Of a stretch of 64,000 nucleotides of DNA, positions 18,085 to 26,917 are shown one piece after another. The stretch spans positions 526,922-590,921 of the forward strand of contig NZ_BBXG01000002.1 of the NCBI RefSeq assembly GCF_001570605.1, written 5' to 3'. This DNA is from Herbidospora cretacea (GTDB lineage: Bacteria; Actinomycetota; Actinomycetes; Streptosporangiales; Streptosporangiaceae). Under the pieces are notes generated by a model. That model did no database searches. It was not told the origin of the DNA and saw only the letters and a program-made list of their open reading frames with translations. Every line of letters begins with the position of its first letter. The stretch's first letter is position 1. Both the position numbers and the translations under genes were made by a program.

Positions 18085-18725
18085 GCATCACAGTCCTGGT
18101 CGTGGACGACCACCCGGTCTTCCGCGAGGGCTTCGCCGCCCTCCTGGGCAGCATCGGCGAGATCGACGTCCTCGGCACGGCCTCCAACGGCCGCGAAGCC
18201 GTGGACAAGGTCGCGCGCCTGCACCCCGACGTGGTCGTCATGGACGTCTCGATGCCCGGGATGGACGGCATCGAGGCCACCCGCCGCGTCCTGGCCGAAC
18301 GCCCGGAGACCGGCGTCGTCGTCCTCACCATGTCGGAGGAGGACGGCACCATCTTCGACGCCCTCCGCGCCGGCGCCCGCGGCTACCTGCTCAAAGGCGC
18401 CGAACCCGACGAGGTCGTCCGCGCCATCACCACCGTGGCCGGCGGCGGCGTCGTCTTCGGCGCGGTCCTGGCCACCCGCATCGCCGACTTCCTCGGCCCG
18501 AGGCCCCCGGCCGTCTCCGGCGAGACCTTCCCGACCCTGACGGCCCGGGAGCGGGAGGTCCTCGACCTGGTCGCGGCAGGCCTGTCCAACAGCCAGATCG
18601 CCACCCGCCTCTTCCTGTCGCAGAAGACGGTCCGCAACCACGTCTACGCCGTGGTCACCAAACTCCAGGCAGCCGACCGAGCCGAGGCCATCATCCGAGC
18701 AAGGGACGCCGGCCTCGGCCGATAG
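18081..18725 (+). CDS. NarL/LuxR-family response regulator
   Basis: The 214-residue protein has a receiver domain with the acidic pair in 'VVDDHP', phospho-acceptor Asp in 'DVVVMDVSMPGMDGIEA' and Lys in 'GYLLKGA'. A C-terminal LuxR-type HTH follows ('LTAREREVLDLVAAGLSNSQ', 'FLSQKTVRNHV'). It pairs with the kinase it overlaps and regulates unknown promoters. The gene ends six bases before the stop of the convergent aldo/keto reductase. Confidence 0.95.
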   Translation: MSITVLVVDDHPVFREGFAALLGSIGEIDVLGTASNGREAVDKVARLHPDVVVMDVSMPGMDGIEATRRVLAERPETGVVVLTMSEEDGTIFDALRAGARGYLLKGAEPDEVVRAITTVAGGGVVFGAVLATRIADFLGPRPPAVSGETFPTLTAREREVLDLVAAGLSNSQIATRLFLSQKTVRNHVYAVVTKLQAADRAEAIIRARDAGLGR

Positions 18726-18731
18726 CCGGGT

Positions 18732-19709
18732 CTACCAGCGGTCGGCGACCTGGGGGGCGATCAGTTCGTCGTAGATCTCGTTGACGGCGGCCAGGGTCTC
18801 GCCGGTCAGGGGGGAGAGGCCGGCGGCGGCGCTGTTGGCGCGGGCCTGGCCCGGGTTGCTCGCGCCGGGGATGACAGCGGTCACACCGGGCTGGTCGATG
18901 ATCCAGCGCAGCGCGAACTGGGCCATCGTCGCGCCCTCGGGGACCAGCGGCGACAGTCGGCGGACCGCCTCCAGGCCGGTCTCGTAGTCGACGCCGGAGA
19001 AGGTCTCGCCGACGTCGAAGGCCGCGCCGTGGCGGTTGTAGTTGCGGTGGTCGTTCTCCGGGAAGGTGGTGCTGGCGTCGTACCGGCCGGAGAGGAGACC
19101 GCTCGCGAGCGGGACGCGGGCGATGATGCCGACCCCGGCCTTCTGGGCGGCGGGCAGGACGTCGGCGAGCGGGCCGAGGCGCAGCATGTTCAGGATGATC
19201 TGGACGCTGGCCACCCCCGGACGGGCGATCGCCTTCAGCGCCTCCTCCCTGGTCTCCACGCTGACCGCGTAGTTCTTCACGCGGCCCTCCTCGACCATGG
19301 TGTCGAGGGCGTCGAAGACCTCGTCGGCCGAGTAGACCGGGGTGGGCGGGCAGTGGAGCTGGACCAGGTCGAGGGTGTCGACGCCCAGGTTGCGGCGCGA
19401 GCGGTCGTTCCAGGCCCGGAAGTTGCCGAGGTTGTAGTTCTCCGGGACCTGCTCGACCCGGCGGCCCATCTTGGTCGCGACCAGGATGTCCGGGTGGTCC
19501 TTGATGAAGCGGCCGATGAACTGCTCGCTGCGGCCGTCGCCGTAGACGTCGGCCGTGTCGAAGAAGTCGACGCCGGTCTCGACGGCCGCCTCCAGGACCT
19601 CGAAGGCGGTCGACTCGCTGACGTCGCCCCAATCGGCGCCGAGCTGCCAGGTGCCGAGTCCGACCACGGACACGTCGCGACCGGTGCGGCCAAGTGTGCG
19701 GTGTTCCAC
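18732..19709 (-). CDS. Aldo/keto reductase
   Basis: The 325-residue (beta/alpha)8 oxidoreductase has the catalytic tetrad visible: Asp and Tyr in 'FFDTADVYGDGRSE', Lys in 'ILVATKMGRR' and His in 'LDLVQLHCPP'. NADPH-binding residues sit in 'VIPGASNPGQARANSAA'. It is typical of AKR12/13-like bacterial members that reduce aldehydes or ketones. The GTG start is preceded by AAGGAAA. It is followed on the same strand upstream by a HAD phosphatase, 37 bp away, but no functional link is evident. Confidence 0.93.
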   Translation of the reverse strand: MEHRTLGRTGRDVSVVGLGTWQLGADWGDVSESTAFEVLEAAVETGVDFFDTADVYGDGRSEQFIGRFIKDHPDILVATKMGRRVEQVPENYNLGNFRAWNDRSRRNLGVDTLDLVQLHCPPTPVYSADEVFDALDTMVEEGRVKNYAVSVETREEALKAIARPGVASVQIILNMLRLGPLADVLPAAQKAGVGIIARVPLASGLLSGRYDASTTFPENDHRNYNRHGAAFDVGETFSGVDYETGLEAVRRLSPLVPEGATMAQFALRWIIDQPGVTAVIPGASNPGQARANSAAAGLSPLTGETLAAVNEIYDELIAPQVADRW

Positions 19710-19746
19710 GCGTTTCCTTCCTCAGTGGAATCTGCAGGTCCCGAGA

Positions 19747-20412
19747 CTAGTCACCCGAGATCAGCGCTTCGGCGTCGAGGACGTCCCCGACCACGTGATC
19801 AGCCAGGGAATCAGCCAGGGAATCAGCCAGGGAATCAGCCAGGGAGCCGCCCGGCTCCCGGGTCACCCAGATCGTGCGGAGCCCGGCGGCGCGGCCTCCC
19901 TCGATGTCGGCGGTGAGGTTGTCGCCCACCATCCAGCCGCCCTCCGCGATGGAGGCCCCGCATCGGGTGGCGGCGATGGCGAACAGGGCCACGTCGGGCT
20001 TCCTGATCCCCTCGATCCCGGAGAGCGCGTATCCGTCGACCGCCGCCGCCAGCCCGGTGGCCTTGAGCTTGCCGAGCTGGTTGTCGGCCGTTCCGTTGGT
20101 CACGATGCCGACCTTCCAGCCCCGGCTCCGCAGGCGGGCCAGCATGGCGAGGACCTCGGGGCGGCATTCGACGAGCTGCGGCATCCGGGCGCGGTAGGCG
20201 GCCCACAGGTCGTCGGCCGACGCCCGGAGGTCGAAGTGGTACCGGATCCAGCGGAACATCAGGTCGCGGTGGGGGATGTCGAGGTCCAGGATCCACCGCA
20301 GCCCGTCGGCGCCCAGGTCGTGGGCCGCGGCGAACTCGGCGGCCCAGGCGCCGAACGCCCCGTCGAGGTCGATCAGCGTGTTGTCCATGTCGAAAAGGGC
20401 CAGCCGTTGCAC
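19747..20412 (-). CDS. HAD-family hydrolase (phosphatase)
   Basis: The 221-residue protein carries all HAD motifs: motif I 'LFDMDNTLID', motif II 'GIVTNGTADNQ', motif III Lys in 'GIRKPDVALF' and motif IV 'WMVGDNLTADIEGG'. Members hydrolyse small phosphomonoesters such as phosphoglycolate or sugar phosphates. GTG 20412 places motif I close to the N-terminus as usual; no strong Shine-Dalgarno is visible. The C-terminal region has an odd insertion of four SLAD tetrapeptides encoded by a perfect 12-bp tandem repeat. Confidence 0.9.
   Translation of the reverse strand: MQRLALFDMDNTLIDLDGAFGAWAAEFAAAHDLGADGLRWILDLDIPHRDLMFRWIRYHFDLRASADDLWAAYRARMPQLVECRPEVLAMLARLRSRGWKVGIVTNGTADNQLGKLKATGLAAAVDGYALSGIEGIRKPDVALFAIAATRCGASIAEGGWMVGDNLTADIEGGRAAGLRTIWVTREPGGSLADSLADSLADSLADHVVGDVLDAEALISGD
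19798..19845. repeat. Four perfect 12-bp tandem repeats inside the HAD gene
   Basis: The unit ATCAGCCAGGGA is repeated four times without a mismatch and in frame. On the coding strand it gives (S-L-A-D)x4 in the C-terminal part of the phosphatase. Perfect identity suggests recent slippage expansion. Confidence 0.95.
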
Positions 20413-20509
20413 GCGGCTGACTCTATAGAGGCGACACAGCCGGTCGCGCGGCCCAAGATGATCACGTTCGCCGGGCCACGGGGGCCGGCGTGGACGTGAG
20501 GAATCGCCG

Positions 20510-21091
20510 ATGAGCTGGGTTCTTGCCGCTTTCCTGCTGACCGGAGTGCCGGGCATGCCGACCATGGCCGAGGCGGTGAACCAGCTCGGCGCCCTTGAGG
20601 TGGCCGAGGAACGGAACGCCTCGACCTACGACCGGGTGCTCTTCCCCCACTGGACGACCGTCGCCGGCACCTGCAACACCCGCGAGACCGTGCTCAAGCG
20701 CGACGGGGTGGACGTCGTCACCAACGCGGCCTGCCGGCCCGTCTCCGGCACCTGGCACAGCCCCTACGACGGCGGCATCTGGACCGTCGACTCCGACGTC
20801 GACATCGACCACATGGTCCCGCTCAAGGAGGCCTGGCGGTCGGGGGCCTGGGCGTGGACGACGGAGAAGCGCCGCCAGTTCGCCAACGATCTCGCCGGGC
20901 CGCAGCTCTGGGCGGTGACCGACAACGTCAACCAGGCCAAGGGCGACAAGGACCCGTCGGCCTGGAAGCCGCCGCTGCCGGAGTTCTGGTGCGCGTACGC
21001 GAAGGCCTGGATCGCGGTGAAGCACGCGTACACGCTGACTCTTCAGCCGGAGGAGAAGGCGGCGCTGCTGGACATGCTGCTCACCTGCTGA
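20510..21091 (+). CDS. Secreted HNH (DUF1524/GmrSD-like) nuclease
   Basis: The 193-residue protein has an N-terminal signal-like segment ('MSWVLAAFLLTGVPGM'). Its DUF1524-type HNH fold shows 'DIDHMVPLKEAW' (catalytic His), 'NDLAGPQLWAVTDNVNQAKG' and 'KDPSAWKPP'. In actinomycetes this family is mostly secreted, small, disulfide-bonded nuclease; Cys residues occur in 'GTCNTRET', 'NAACRP', 'FWCAYA' and the terminal LLTC. GAGGAA lies five bases before the ATG. It probably degrades extracellular DNA. It is a single gene, divergent from the HAD gene. Confidence 0.9.
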   Translation: MSWVLAAFLLTGVPGMPTMAEAVNQLGALEVAEERNASTYDRVLFPHWTTVAGTCNTRETVLKRDGVDVVTNAACRPVSGTWHSPYDGGIWTVDSDVDIDHMVPLKEAWRSGAWAWTTEKRRQFANDLAGPQLWAVTDNVNQAKGDKDPSAWKPPLPEFWCAYAKAWIAVKHAYTLTLQPEEKAALLDMLLTC

Positions 21092-21164
21092 GGCAACGAC
21101 TCGGGAAAATGCCTTCAAACCACCACGAAACGGTTGTTAGTTTCGGCAAGAGGAGGTGGTGGCG

Positions 21165-21596
21165 ATGACCAGTGCCCGAGAGGTCAAAGATCGCTGTATC
21201 GAGGCCTACAACAGGCACGACGTCGAGCGGATCACCCAGGACTTCGCGCCCGGCGGGGTTCTGGTCACGCCGGCGGGGATCCAGGAGGGCCGGGAGCAGG
21301 TCGCCTGGTACTACGCCCACTGGTTCACGGCGTTCTCCGACATCAAGGTGACCGCGTGGACGCTCCCGACGACCGAAGATCCGGCCGTCACCGAATTCAC
21401 CCTGACCGGCACCCATGACGGGCCGTTCCTGCTCAACGACGGCTGGGAACTGCCCGGCACGGGGAGGCGGATCGCGCTGCGCGGGGTCTCGGTGTCGACG
21501 ATCGAAGACGGGTTGATCGTCAGCGACCGCGACTACTACGACCAGCTGGAACTGTTCAGCCAGCTGGGGATGCCGATGACCGTCACACCGGTCTGA
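21165..21596 (+). CDS. SnoaL-like polyketide cyclase/NTF2-fold protein
   Basis: The 143-residue protein opens with the NTF2/SnoaL helix pattern ('VKDRCIEAYNRHDVERITQDF') and has 'EGREQVAWYYAHWFTAFSDI', as in ester cyclase-like SnoaL proteins. Function is not predictable; family members bind or cyclise small molecules. ATG 21165 follows AGGAGG with 8-base spacing; a GTG at 21156 overlaps that Shine-Dalgarno and is rejected. It overlaps the convergent SGNH gene by 14 bp. Confidence 0.85.
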   Translation: MTSAREVKDRCIEAYNRHDVERITQDFAPGGVLVTPAGIQEGREQVAWYYAHWFTAFSDIKVTAWTLPTTEDPAVTEFTLTGTHDGPFLLNDGWELPGTGRRIALRGVSVSTIEDGLIVSDRDYYDQLELFSQLGMPMTVTPV

Positions 21597-22302
21597 GCTC
21601 GGCGACCTTCGGGAACGGGCGCGGGTAGGCCGCGCCCAGGCCGAACTGGCCCGCCAGGGTGTCGGCGAACGCCGCCGCGATGCGGAGTTCGCCGTCGCCG
21701 TTGGGGTGGGTGCCGTCCCAAGTGTGGGCCGAGGCGACGAACTCGGCGTGGGTGGCGGCGATGACGATCGGGGAGCGCACGGTCGTCATCTCGCAGGCCG
21801 TCAGGATCAACCGGCGGTTGAACTCCGACACGCGGGCGTTGAACTCGGGGTCGACGCTGGCCTTGTGGGTGTCGAGGAGGGTACCCAGGATGATCTTCAC
21901 GTCGTTGTTGCCGGTGCGGGCGTTGGAGATGAAGGCGCGCAGGTTGGCCTCGTTCTGGTCGGCGGAGTGGCCGTACCAGAACAGGTCGTTGATCCCCAGC
22001 AGGACCAGCAGGTATTCGGGGCGGTGGGCGGCCACCTTCTGGGCGATCTCCGCCATCTCCAGGCAGTAGGGGCGGCCCCACTGGGCGTTGTGGTCTGGGT
22101 CGAAGTCGGGGTCGGCGTAGGTGAGATCGCCGTCGCCGACCTCGGGGGTGTCGATGGCGTCGAGGTCGTTGCGGGGGCCGACGAAGTCGAGGGCGATGCC
22201 GTGGTGCTTCAGGTGCTTGAAGAGCCGATAGCGCCAGGTCCAGTCGCCGCTGCTGCCGTGGCTGATCGAGTCTCCGACGATCATCATGGTGACAACGCTC
22301 AT
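21583..22302 (-). CDS. SGNH/GDSL hydrolase
   Basis: The 239-residue protein has the block I motif 'MIVGDSISHG' (nucleophile Ser), block III 'LLVLLGINDLFWYG' (G-x-N-D) and block V 'TWDGTHPNGDG' (D-x-x-H). This is a complete SGNH esterase/lipase catalytic set. No clear signal peptide is present with the start chosen here; longer starts to 22329 are possible. It is divergent from a cytochrome P450, with 49 bp between the start codons. Confidence 0.9.
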   Translation of the reverse strand: MSVVTMMIVGDSISHGSSGDWTWRYRLFKHLKHHGIALDFVGPRNDLDAIDTPEVGDGDLTYADPDFDPDHNAQWGRPYCLEMAEIAQKVAAHRPEYLLVLLGINDLFWYGHSADQNEANLRAFISNARTGNNDVKIILGTLLDTHKASVDPEFNARVSEFNRRLILTACEMTTVRSPIVIAATHAEFVASAHTWDGTHPNGDGELRIAAAFADTLAGQFGLGAAYPRPFPKVAELRPV

Positions 22303-22351
22303 AATCACTGAATGTAGCCGCAAGAACACGGTTCGTCATTCAGGAGATCTC

Positions 22352-23527
22352 ATGCTGCCTCTGCACATGCGCCGCGAGGAGTTCGATCCGCACCCCGAGC
22401 TGACCGGGCTGCTCCGGCAGGAGGGCCTGGTCCGGGTCCCGACGCTCTTCGGCGGGCCCGACGCGTGGCTCGTCACCCGCTACGACGAGGTGCGCGACGT
22501 GCTGCGCGACACCGAGACGTTCAGCAACGCCCGGAGCATGGAGCTGCGGCTGCCCGAGCTCCCCGAGCCGACGCCCGAGGAGAAGGCCCAGATGAGCGCG
22601 GGCGCGATGCTCATGATGGACCCGCCCGAGCACACCCGGCTGCGGCGGATGCTGACGCCCGAGTTCACGATGCGGCGGATCAGGCGGCTGGAGCCGAGGG
22701 TGACGGAGATCGTCCACGACCACCTCGACGCGATGGAGGCCAAGGGGTCGCCGGCCGACCTGGTCACCGACTTCGCGCTGCCGGTGCCGTCGCTGGTGAT
22801 CTGCGAGCTGCTGGGCGTGCCCTACGAGGACCGGGTGGCGTTCCAGGAACGCACCGCCACGATCATGGACTTCGCCCGCACCCCCGAGGAGCGCCTCGAC
22901 GCGCAGCGGGAGGCGCGCGTCTACATGGCCGACATGGTCGCCCGCCACCACGCCTCGCCGGGCGACGACCTGCTGGGGATGCTCATCCGGGAGCACGGCC
23001 ATGACCTGGGCGTCGACGAGCTCATCGGGATCGGCGGGCTGCTGCTGATCGCGGGCCACGAGACGACCGCGAACATGCTGGCCTTGGGCACGCTCGCGCT
23101 GCTGCGCCACCCCGAGCAGCTCGCCCGGCTGGACGACCACGTCGACGGGGCGGTGGAGGAGCTGCTGCGCTACCTCAGCATCCTCCACGCCGGCGCCGCG
23201 AAGATCGCCACCCGCGACGTCGTGCTCTCGGGCACGACCATCCGCGAGGGCGAGGTCGTCATCCTGTCGCTCCCGGCCGCCAACCGCGACCCCGCGTTCG
23301 TCGACGACCCCGGCCGCCTGGACATCGGCCGGGAGAACCTCGCGCACGTCGCCTTCGGCTACGGCGCGCACCACTGCCTCGGCGCGCCGCTCGCGCGGAT
23401 GGAGATGCGGATCGCCTTCCCCGCGCTCTTCGCCCGGTTCCCCGGGCTGCGCGAGACCGACCCGCCGGCCGAGTTCCGTCCCCATCACTTCGTGTACGGC
23501 CTCACGACGCTCCCCGTCGCCTGGTAG
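22352..23527 (+). CDS. Cytochrome P450
   Basis: The 391-residue soluble bacterial P450 has the I-helix oxygen-activation motif 'LLLIAGHETTANML', K-helix 'VEELLRYLS' and heme-binding loop 'FGYGAHHCLGAPLAR' with the proximal Cys. Its size and sequence style fit actinomycete class I P450s (CYP105/107-like). No ferredoxin gene is adjacent, so electrons must come from elsewhere. AGGAG lies five bases upstream of the ATG. The substrate is unknown. Confidence 0.94.
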   Translation: MLPLHMRREEFDPHPELTGLLRQEGLVRVPTLFGGPDAWLVTRYDEVRDVLRDTETFSNARSMELRLPELPEPTPEEKAQMSAGAMLMMDPPEHTRLRRMLTPEFTMRRIRRLEPRVTEIVHDHLDAMEAKGSPADLVTDFALPVPSLVICELLGVPYEDRVAFQERTATIMDFARTPEERLDAQREARVYMADMVARHHASPGDDLLGMLIREHGHDLGVDELIGIGGLLLIAGHETTANMLALGTLALLRHPEQLARLDDHVDGAVEELLRYLSILHAGAAKIATRDVVLSGTTIREGEVVILSLPAANRDPAFVDDPGRLDIGRENLAHVAFGYGAHHCLGAPLARMEMRIAFPALFARFPGLRETDPPAEFRPHHFVYGLTTLPVAW

Positions 23528-23550
23528 GGAGCGCCGCGAGCCCGAAACTT

Positions 23551-24531
23551 TCAGCCGACCCGGCAGGACACCGTGGGCCAGGTGCTGTTGCCGTTGCGCA
23601 TGATCGTCACGCCCCAGTTGTTGCCGCTGCCGTTCGGGCGCGCGGTCAGCGTCTGGGCGTTGGGGTAGCTGGCGGAGATGTTCCACGTCGAGCTGATCTT
23701 CGCGGGTGACGGGACGTTCATCGTGACCGTCCAGTTGTTCGAACCGGTCACCGAGACGTTCAGGTTGTAGCGGTCACTCCACGACTGGCCCGCCGACAGG
23801 CTGGCCGTGCACGAGCCGCCGCCGGAGGTCGGCGTGGGCGTCGGGGTGGGGTTCGGGGTCGGGTTGTTCCCGCCGGTCGGGGCCACCGCGCGGCCCGTGG
23901 TCGGGGAGATCATCCCGGCGCACAGGTTGCGGCTGGCCAGGTTCTGGGCGATCTGCGGGACGGCGGCCACGGTGGTGGCGTACTGGTCGTGCATCAGGAT
24001 GACCTGGCCGTTCTGCAACCGGCCGGCCGCCTGGACGATGGCCGAGGTGCTCGCGCCGTTCCAGTCCTGGGAGTCGACGTCCCAGAGCACCTCGGTCAGG
24101 CCGAGCTGCTGCTCGATCGAGCGCAGGGTCGCGTTGGTCTCGCCGTAGGGCGGGCGGAACAGGCGCGGGGCGGTGCCGGTGGCCGACTGGATGGCGGTCT
24201 GGGTGCGGGACAGTTCCGACTGGATCGCCGAGCTGCTCATCTGGGTCAGGTGCGGATGAGTGTAGCTGTGGTTGCCGACCCACATCCCGGCGCTGACCTG
24301 GGCGCGGACCAGCGAGGGGTTGGCGGCGGCGTTCTGGCCGGTGTTGAACATGGTGGCCCGCAGGCCGGCGTTGCGCAGCGCGTTGAGCAGGGTGTTGGTG
24401 TTGCCGCCAGGACCGTCGTCGTACGTCAGGCCGACGTAGCCGGCGCTGCAGTCGGCGGCCTGCGCCGGGATGGAGACCAGCGCCCCGGTCAGGGCGACGG
24501 CGGCGGTGAGCAGGATCGCTTTCAAACGCAT
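23551..24531 (-). CDS. Secreted CE4 polysaccharide deacetylase with CBM2
   Basis: The 326-residue protein has a signal peptide (1-26, AQA/A). The NodB/CE4 catalytic domain has metal and base residues in 'LTYDDGPGG' (Asp38, Asp39), '[11 protein letters not shown]' (His88, His92), 'RPPYGETN' and 'VILMHDQY'. A Pro/Thr-rich linker precedes a C-terminal cellulose-binding CBM2 (about 240-326). It probably removes acetyl groups from xylan (or chitin) on plant fibres. GGAGG precedes the ATG. It is divergent from a CBM2-bearing glycoside hydrolase. GAAACTTTC boxes occur at its promoter and at its 3' end. Confidence 0.93.
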   Translation of the reverse strand: MRLKAILLTAAVALTGALVSIPAQAADCSAGYVGLTYDDGPGGNTNTLLNALRNAGLRATMFNTGQNAAANPSLVRAQVSAGMWVGNHSYTHPHLTQMSSSAIQSELSRTQTAIQSATGTAPRLFRPPYGETNATLRSIEQQLGLTEVLWDVDSQDWNGASTSAIVQAAGRLQNGQVILMHDQYATTVAAVPQIAQNLASRNLCAGMISPTTGRAVAPTGGNNPTPNPTPTPTPTSGGGSCTASLSAGQSWSDRYNLNVSVTGSNNWTVTMNVPSPAKISSTWNISASYPNAQTLTARPNGSGNNWGVTIMRNGNSTWPTVSCRVG

Positions 24532-24628
24532 CACGAAACCTCCGGGTGGTGCACGGCGGGTGGAGGTAGGGGAGCGGCTACCGATGCACATTCTGGGAAC
24601 GTGTTACGAAAATTGTCAATCAGTAACA

Positions 24629-24639
24629 GAAACTTTCGG
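24629..24639. promoter_or_regulatory. GAAACTTTC box in the CE4/GH divergent promoter
   Basis: GAAACTTTCGG contains the palindrome GAAA-C-TTTC. I recall similar CGAAA-N-TTTCG boxes being described upstream of Streptomyces xylanase-type genes. The same 9-mer recurs at 23544-23552, and a related GAAAAGTTTC lies near the GH10 gene. Confidence 0.5.
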
Positions 24640-24732
24640 TACTTGACGGGGGAGGCGGCCCCGACGCACGATCATCGTGCCTTCTGGTCAGGAGGAGGCA
24701 GTCCGTTCACCGCTCCCGAGCCAGGTGTTGTG

Positions 24733-26733
24733 ATGCCGAAAATCCTCCTGCGCGCTGCGTCGTTGCTGCTGCTGACGCCGCTTCTCACCCCCACCGCCGC
24801 CCATGCCGACCCGCCCGCAGCCGTTCCGGTGACCGTGAACGCGCGCGCCGGGCTGGCCGTCGTACCGGACACCGGAATCGGCGCCAACCACGCCGTCTGG
24901 GACACCACGCTGGGCGCCAACGACACCGCCGACCTGCTGAAGGACGCCGGGGTGCAGGTCGTGCGCTATCCCGGCGGCTCCTACTCCGACATCTACCACT
25001 GGGAGACCCACACCGCCCCCGGCGGCTACGTCGCCCCCAACACCGACTTCGACACGTTCATCGCGGGCGCCCGCCGGACCGGCGCGAAGCCGATGGTGAC
25101 CGCCAACTATGGCACCGGCACCGCCGAGGAGGCCGCCGGTTGGGTCGAGTACGCCAACGTCACCAAGGGCTACGGCGTCAAATACTGGGAGATCGGCAAC
25201 GAGAACTACGGCAACGGCCGCTACGGCACCCCGTGGGAGGCCGACGAGCGCGCCGACAAGAGCCCGGCCGAATACGCCCGCCAGGTGGTCGCCTACGCCG
25301 ACGCGATGAAGGCCGTCGACCCGACGATCAAGATCGGCGCCGTGCTGACCACGCCGGGCGAGTGGCCCGACGCCATCACCGCCTCCGGCGACGCCGGGCC
25401 GTGGAACCAGGTCGTCCTGACCGACGCCGCCGCGAAAATCGACTTCGTGATCGTGCACTGGTACCCCGGCGCGACCAACCGCACCGACCGGATCGCCGAC
25501 ATGGTCCAGCTCACCAAGGAGCAGGTCGCCCGCTACACCGGCCGCTCGGACATCGGCATCGCGATGACCGAGTTCAACACCGGCAGCAGCGCCAACGGCG
25601 CGACCACCCAGCCCGGCGCGGTCGCCGCCGCCGACTCCTACGCCCAACTGCTCGCGGGCGGCGTCTTCTCGGTCGACTGGTGGAACGTCCACAACGGCAT
25701 CGGCGCGGTCAGCCAGGTCGCCGGCCACACTGACTACGGCGACTTCGGCCTGCTGTCGAGCGCCGGCTGCACCAGCGACGGCACGGTGTGCGAACCGGCC
25801 TTCAACACCCCGTTCGCGCCCTACTTCGCCCTCCAGATGATGAGCAGGTTCATCCGCCCGGGAGACCAGTTCGTCAAGGCCACCACGGGCAACCCGGCCG
25901 TCGTCGCGCACGCCGCCCGCCGCCCCAACGGCGACCTCGCGGTCCTGCTGCTGAACACCTCCCACGACACCACCCACACGGTCAGCCTCGGCTACCAGGG
26001 CTTCACCCCGTCGGCCGCCGCCCCCACCGGCTGGCTCCACACCAACGGCGCGACCGCCCTGTCCCCGACGCCCTCGACCACCCTCGCCCCGCTGTCGATG
26101 ACCACCTTCGTCGTCAAGGCCTCCTCGAACCCGAGCGGCCTGCCCGGACGCCCCGGCCAGCCGGTCGTCTCCGACGTCACCGGCACGACCGCCACCGTGA
26201 CCTGGCCCGCCGCGACCGCCGGATCACGGCCGATCAGCAAGTACGAACTCCACAACCAGGCCGGCGGCCAGCTCGGCGAGACCCCCGGCACCACCCTCAA
26301 CCTGGCCAACCTGATCCCGAACACCCGCTACACCCTCAACGTGATCACCCGCGACACCGGCGGCGGCACCTCCCGCCCGTCGGTCCCGCTGACCTTCACG
26401 ACGGGCAACCCGGCGCCGGGAGGATGCAAGGTGGTCGTCACCGACGCGTCCAACTGGGGCAACGGCTACGTCGGCTCACTCGACATCACCAACCTGGGCG
26501 ACCCGATCGACGGCTGGACACTGACCTTCACCTGGCCGCGCACCTGGCAGAGCCTCGGCAGCGGCTGGAACGGCACGTGGACCCAGACGGGCCAGTCGGT
26601 GACGGTGACCAACGCCGACTTCAACAAGACCGTGGCGACGGGCGCGACGATCAACATCGGGTACGTGGGCAACTACGGTGGCCCGAACATCTATCCCACC
26701 GGCTTCAAACTGAACGGCCGCGTCTGCGGCTGA
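24733..26733 (+). CDS. Secreted clan GH-A glycoside hydrolase (arabinofuranosidase-like) with FN3 and CBM2
   Basis: The 666-residue enzyme has a signal peptide (about 1-25, AHA/D). Its TIM-barrel catalytic domain resembles GH51/GH39-type alpha-L-arabinofuranosidases, with the acid/base Glu157 in 'YWEIGNENYGNG' and likely nucleophile Glu280 in 'IAMTEFNTGSS'. A beta-sandwich domain, a fibronectin III module (about 470-560) and a C-terminal CBM2 (about 564-666, bracketed by Cys) follow. It should trim side chains of arabinoxylan or similar polymers on cellulose-bound substrate. The exact GH family is uncertain. It is divergent from the CE4 deacetylase, which suggests co-regulation. Confidence 0.87.
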   Translation: MPKILLRAASLLLLTPLLTPTAAHADPPAAVPVTVNARAGLAVVPDTGIGANHAVWDTTLGANDTADLLKDAGVQVVRYPGGSYSDIYHWETHTAPGGYVAPNTDFDTFIAGARRTGAKPMVTANYGTGTAEEAAGWVEYANVTKGYGVKYWEIGNENYGNGRYGTPWEADERADKSPAEYARQVVAYADAMKAVDPTIKIGAVLTTPGEWPDAITASGDAGPWNQVVLTDAAAKIDFVIVHWYPGATNRTDRIADMVQLTKEQVARYTGRSDIGIAMTEFNTGSSANGATTQPGAVAAADSYAQLLAGGVFSVDWWNVHNGIGAVSQVAGHTDYGDFGLLSSAGCTSDGTVCEPAFNTPFAPYFALQMMSRFIRPGDQFVKATTGNPAVVAHAARRPNGDLAVLLLNTSHDTTHTVSLGYQGFTPSAAAPTGWLHTNGATALSPTPSTTLAPLSMTTFVVKASSNPSGLPGRPGQPVVSDVTGTTATVTWPAATAGSRPISKYELHNQAGGQLGETPGTTLNLANLIPNTRYTLNVITRDTGGGTSRPSVPLTFTTGNPAPGGCKVVVTDASNWGNGYVGSLDITNLGDPIDGWTLTFTWPRTWQSLGSGWNGTWTQTGQSVTVTNADFNKTVATGATINIGYVGNYGGPNIYPTGFKLNGRVCG

Positions 26734-26747
26734 CCGCTCTCCGATGA

Positions 26748-26791
26748 GGTGCCGGACCGCCCGGACGGCCTGAGCCGGGGGGTCCGGCACC
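26748..26791 (+). terminator. Large hairpin terminator after the GH-A gene
   Basis: GGTGCCGGACC (26748-26758) pairs perfectly with GGTCCGGCACC (26781-26791). An inner CCCGG/CCGGG stem extends the helix. It lies 14 bp past the stop and has no T-run, as is usual in actinomycetes. Confidence 0.75.
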
Positions 26792-26799
26792 AACGTGCG

Positions 26800-26892
26800 C
26801 GTGGAGGTGGGTTGATCGCGGAGCGTTCGACGAAGTCGCCGCTATCCCGCGTGATGATGTACCCGATCGGGCCGCATGCCTTTCTGTCGGCA
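26800..26892 (-). pseudogene. Possible PIN-domain toxin remnant
   Basis: On the minus strand a short frame reads 'IGYIITRDSGDFVERSAINPP'-like sequence (about 26805-26868). This resembles the C-terminal '(I/V)(V/I)TRDxxDF...SxIxVxxP' motif of PIN/VapC ribonucleases. The rest of a PIN domain (N-terminal Asp motif) is not found in any frame nearby. It is most likely a decayed fragment next to the Rpn-like gene. A chance match remains possible. Confidence 0.4.
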
Positions 26893-26917
26893 GAAAGGTT
26901 CGACATTGCGCAGGACT

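Noticed and set aside
19798-19845. Tandem repeat considered as CRISPR or regulatory iterons
   Set aside because: Units are contiguous with no spacers and lie inside a coding frame as SLAD repeats.
24671-24690. Short inverted repeat GCACGATCATCGTGC between the CE4 and GH-A genes considered as an operator
   Set aside because: Its position before the GH-A start is suggestive, but it has no second copy in the window and no motif I can name. The GAAACTTTC box is the stronger candidate there.
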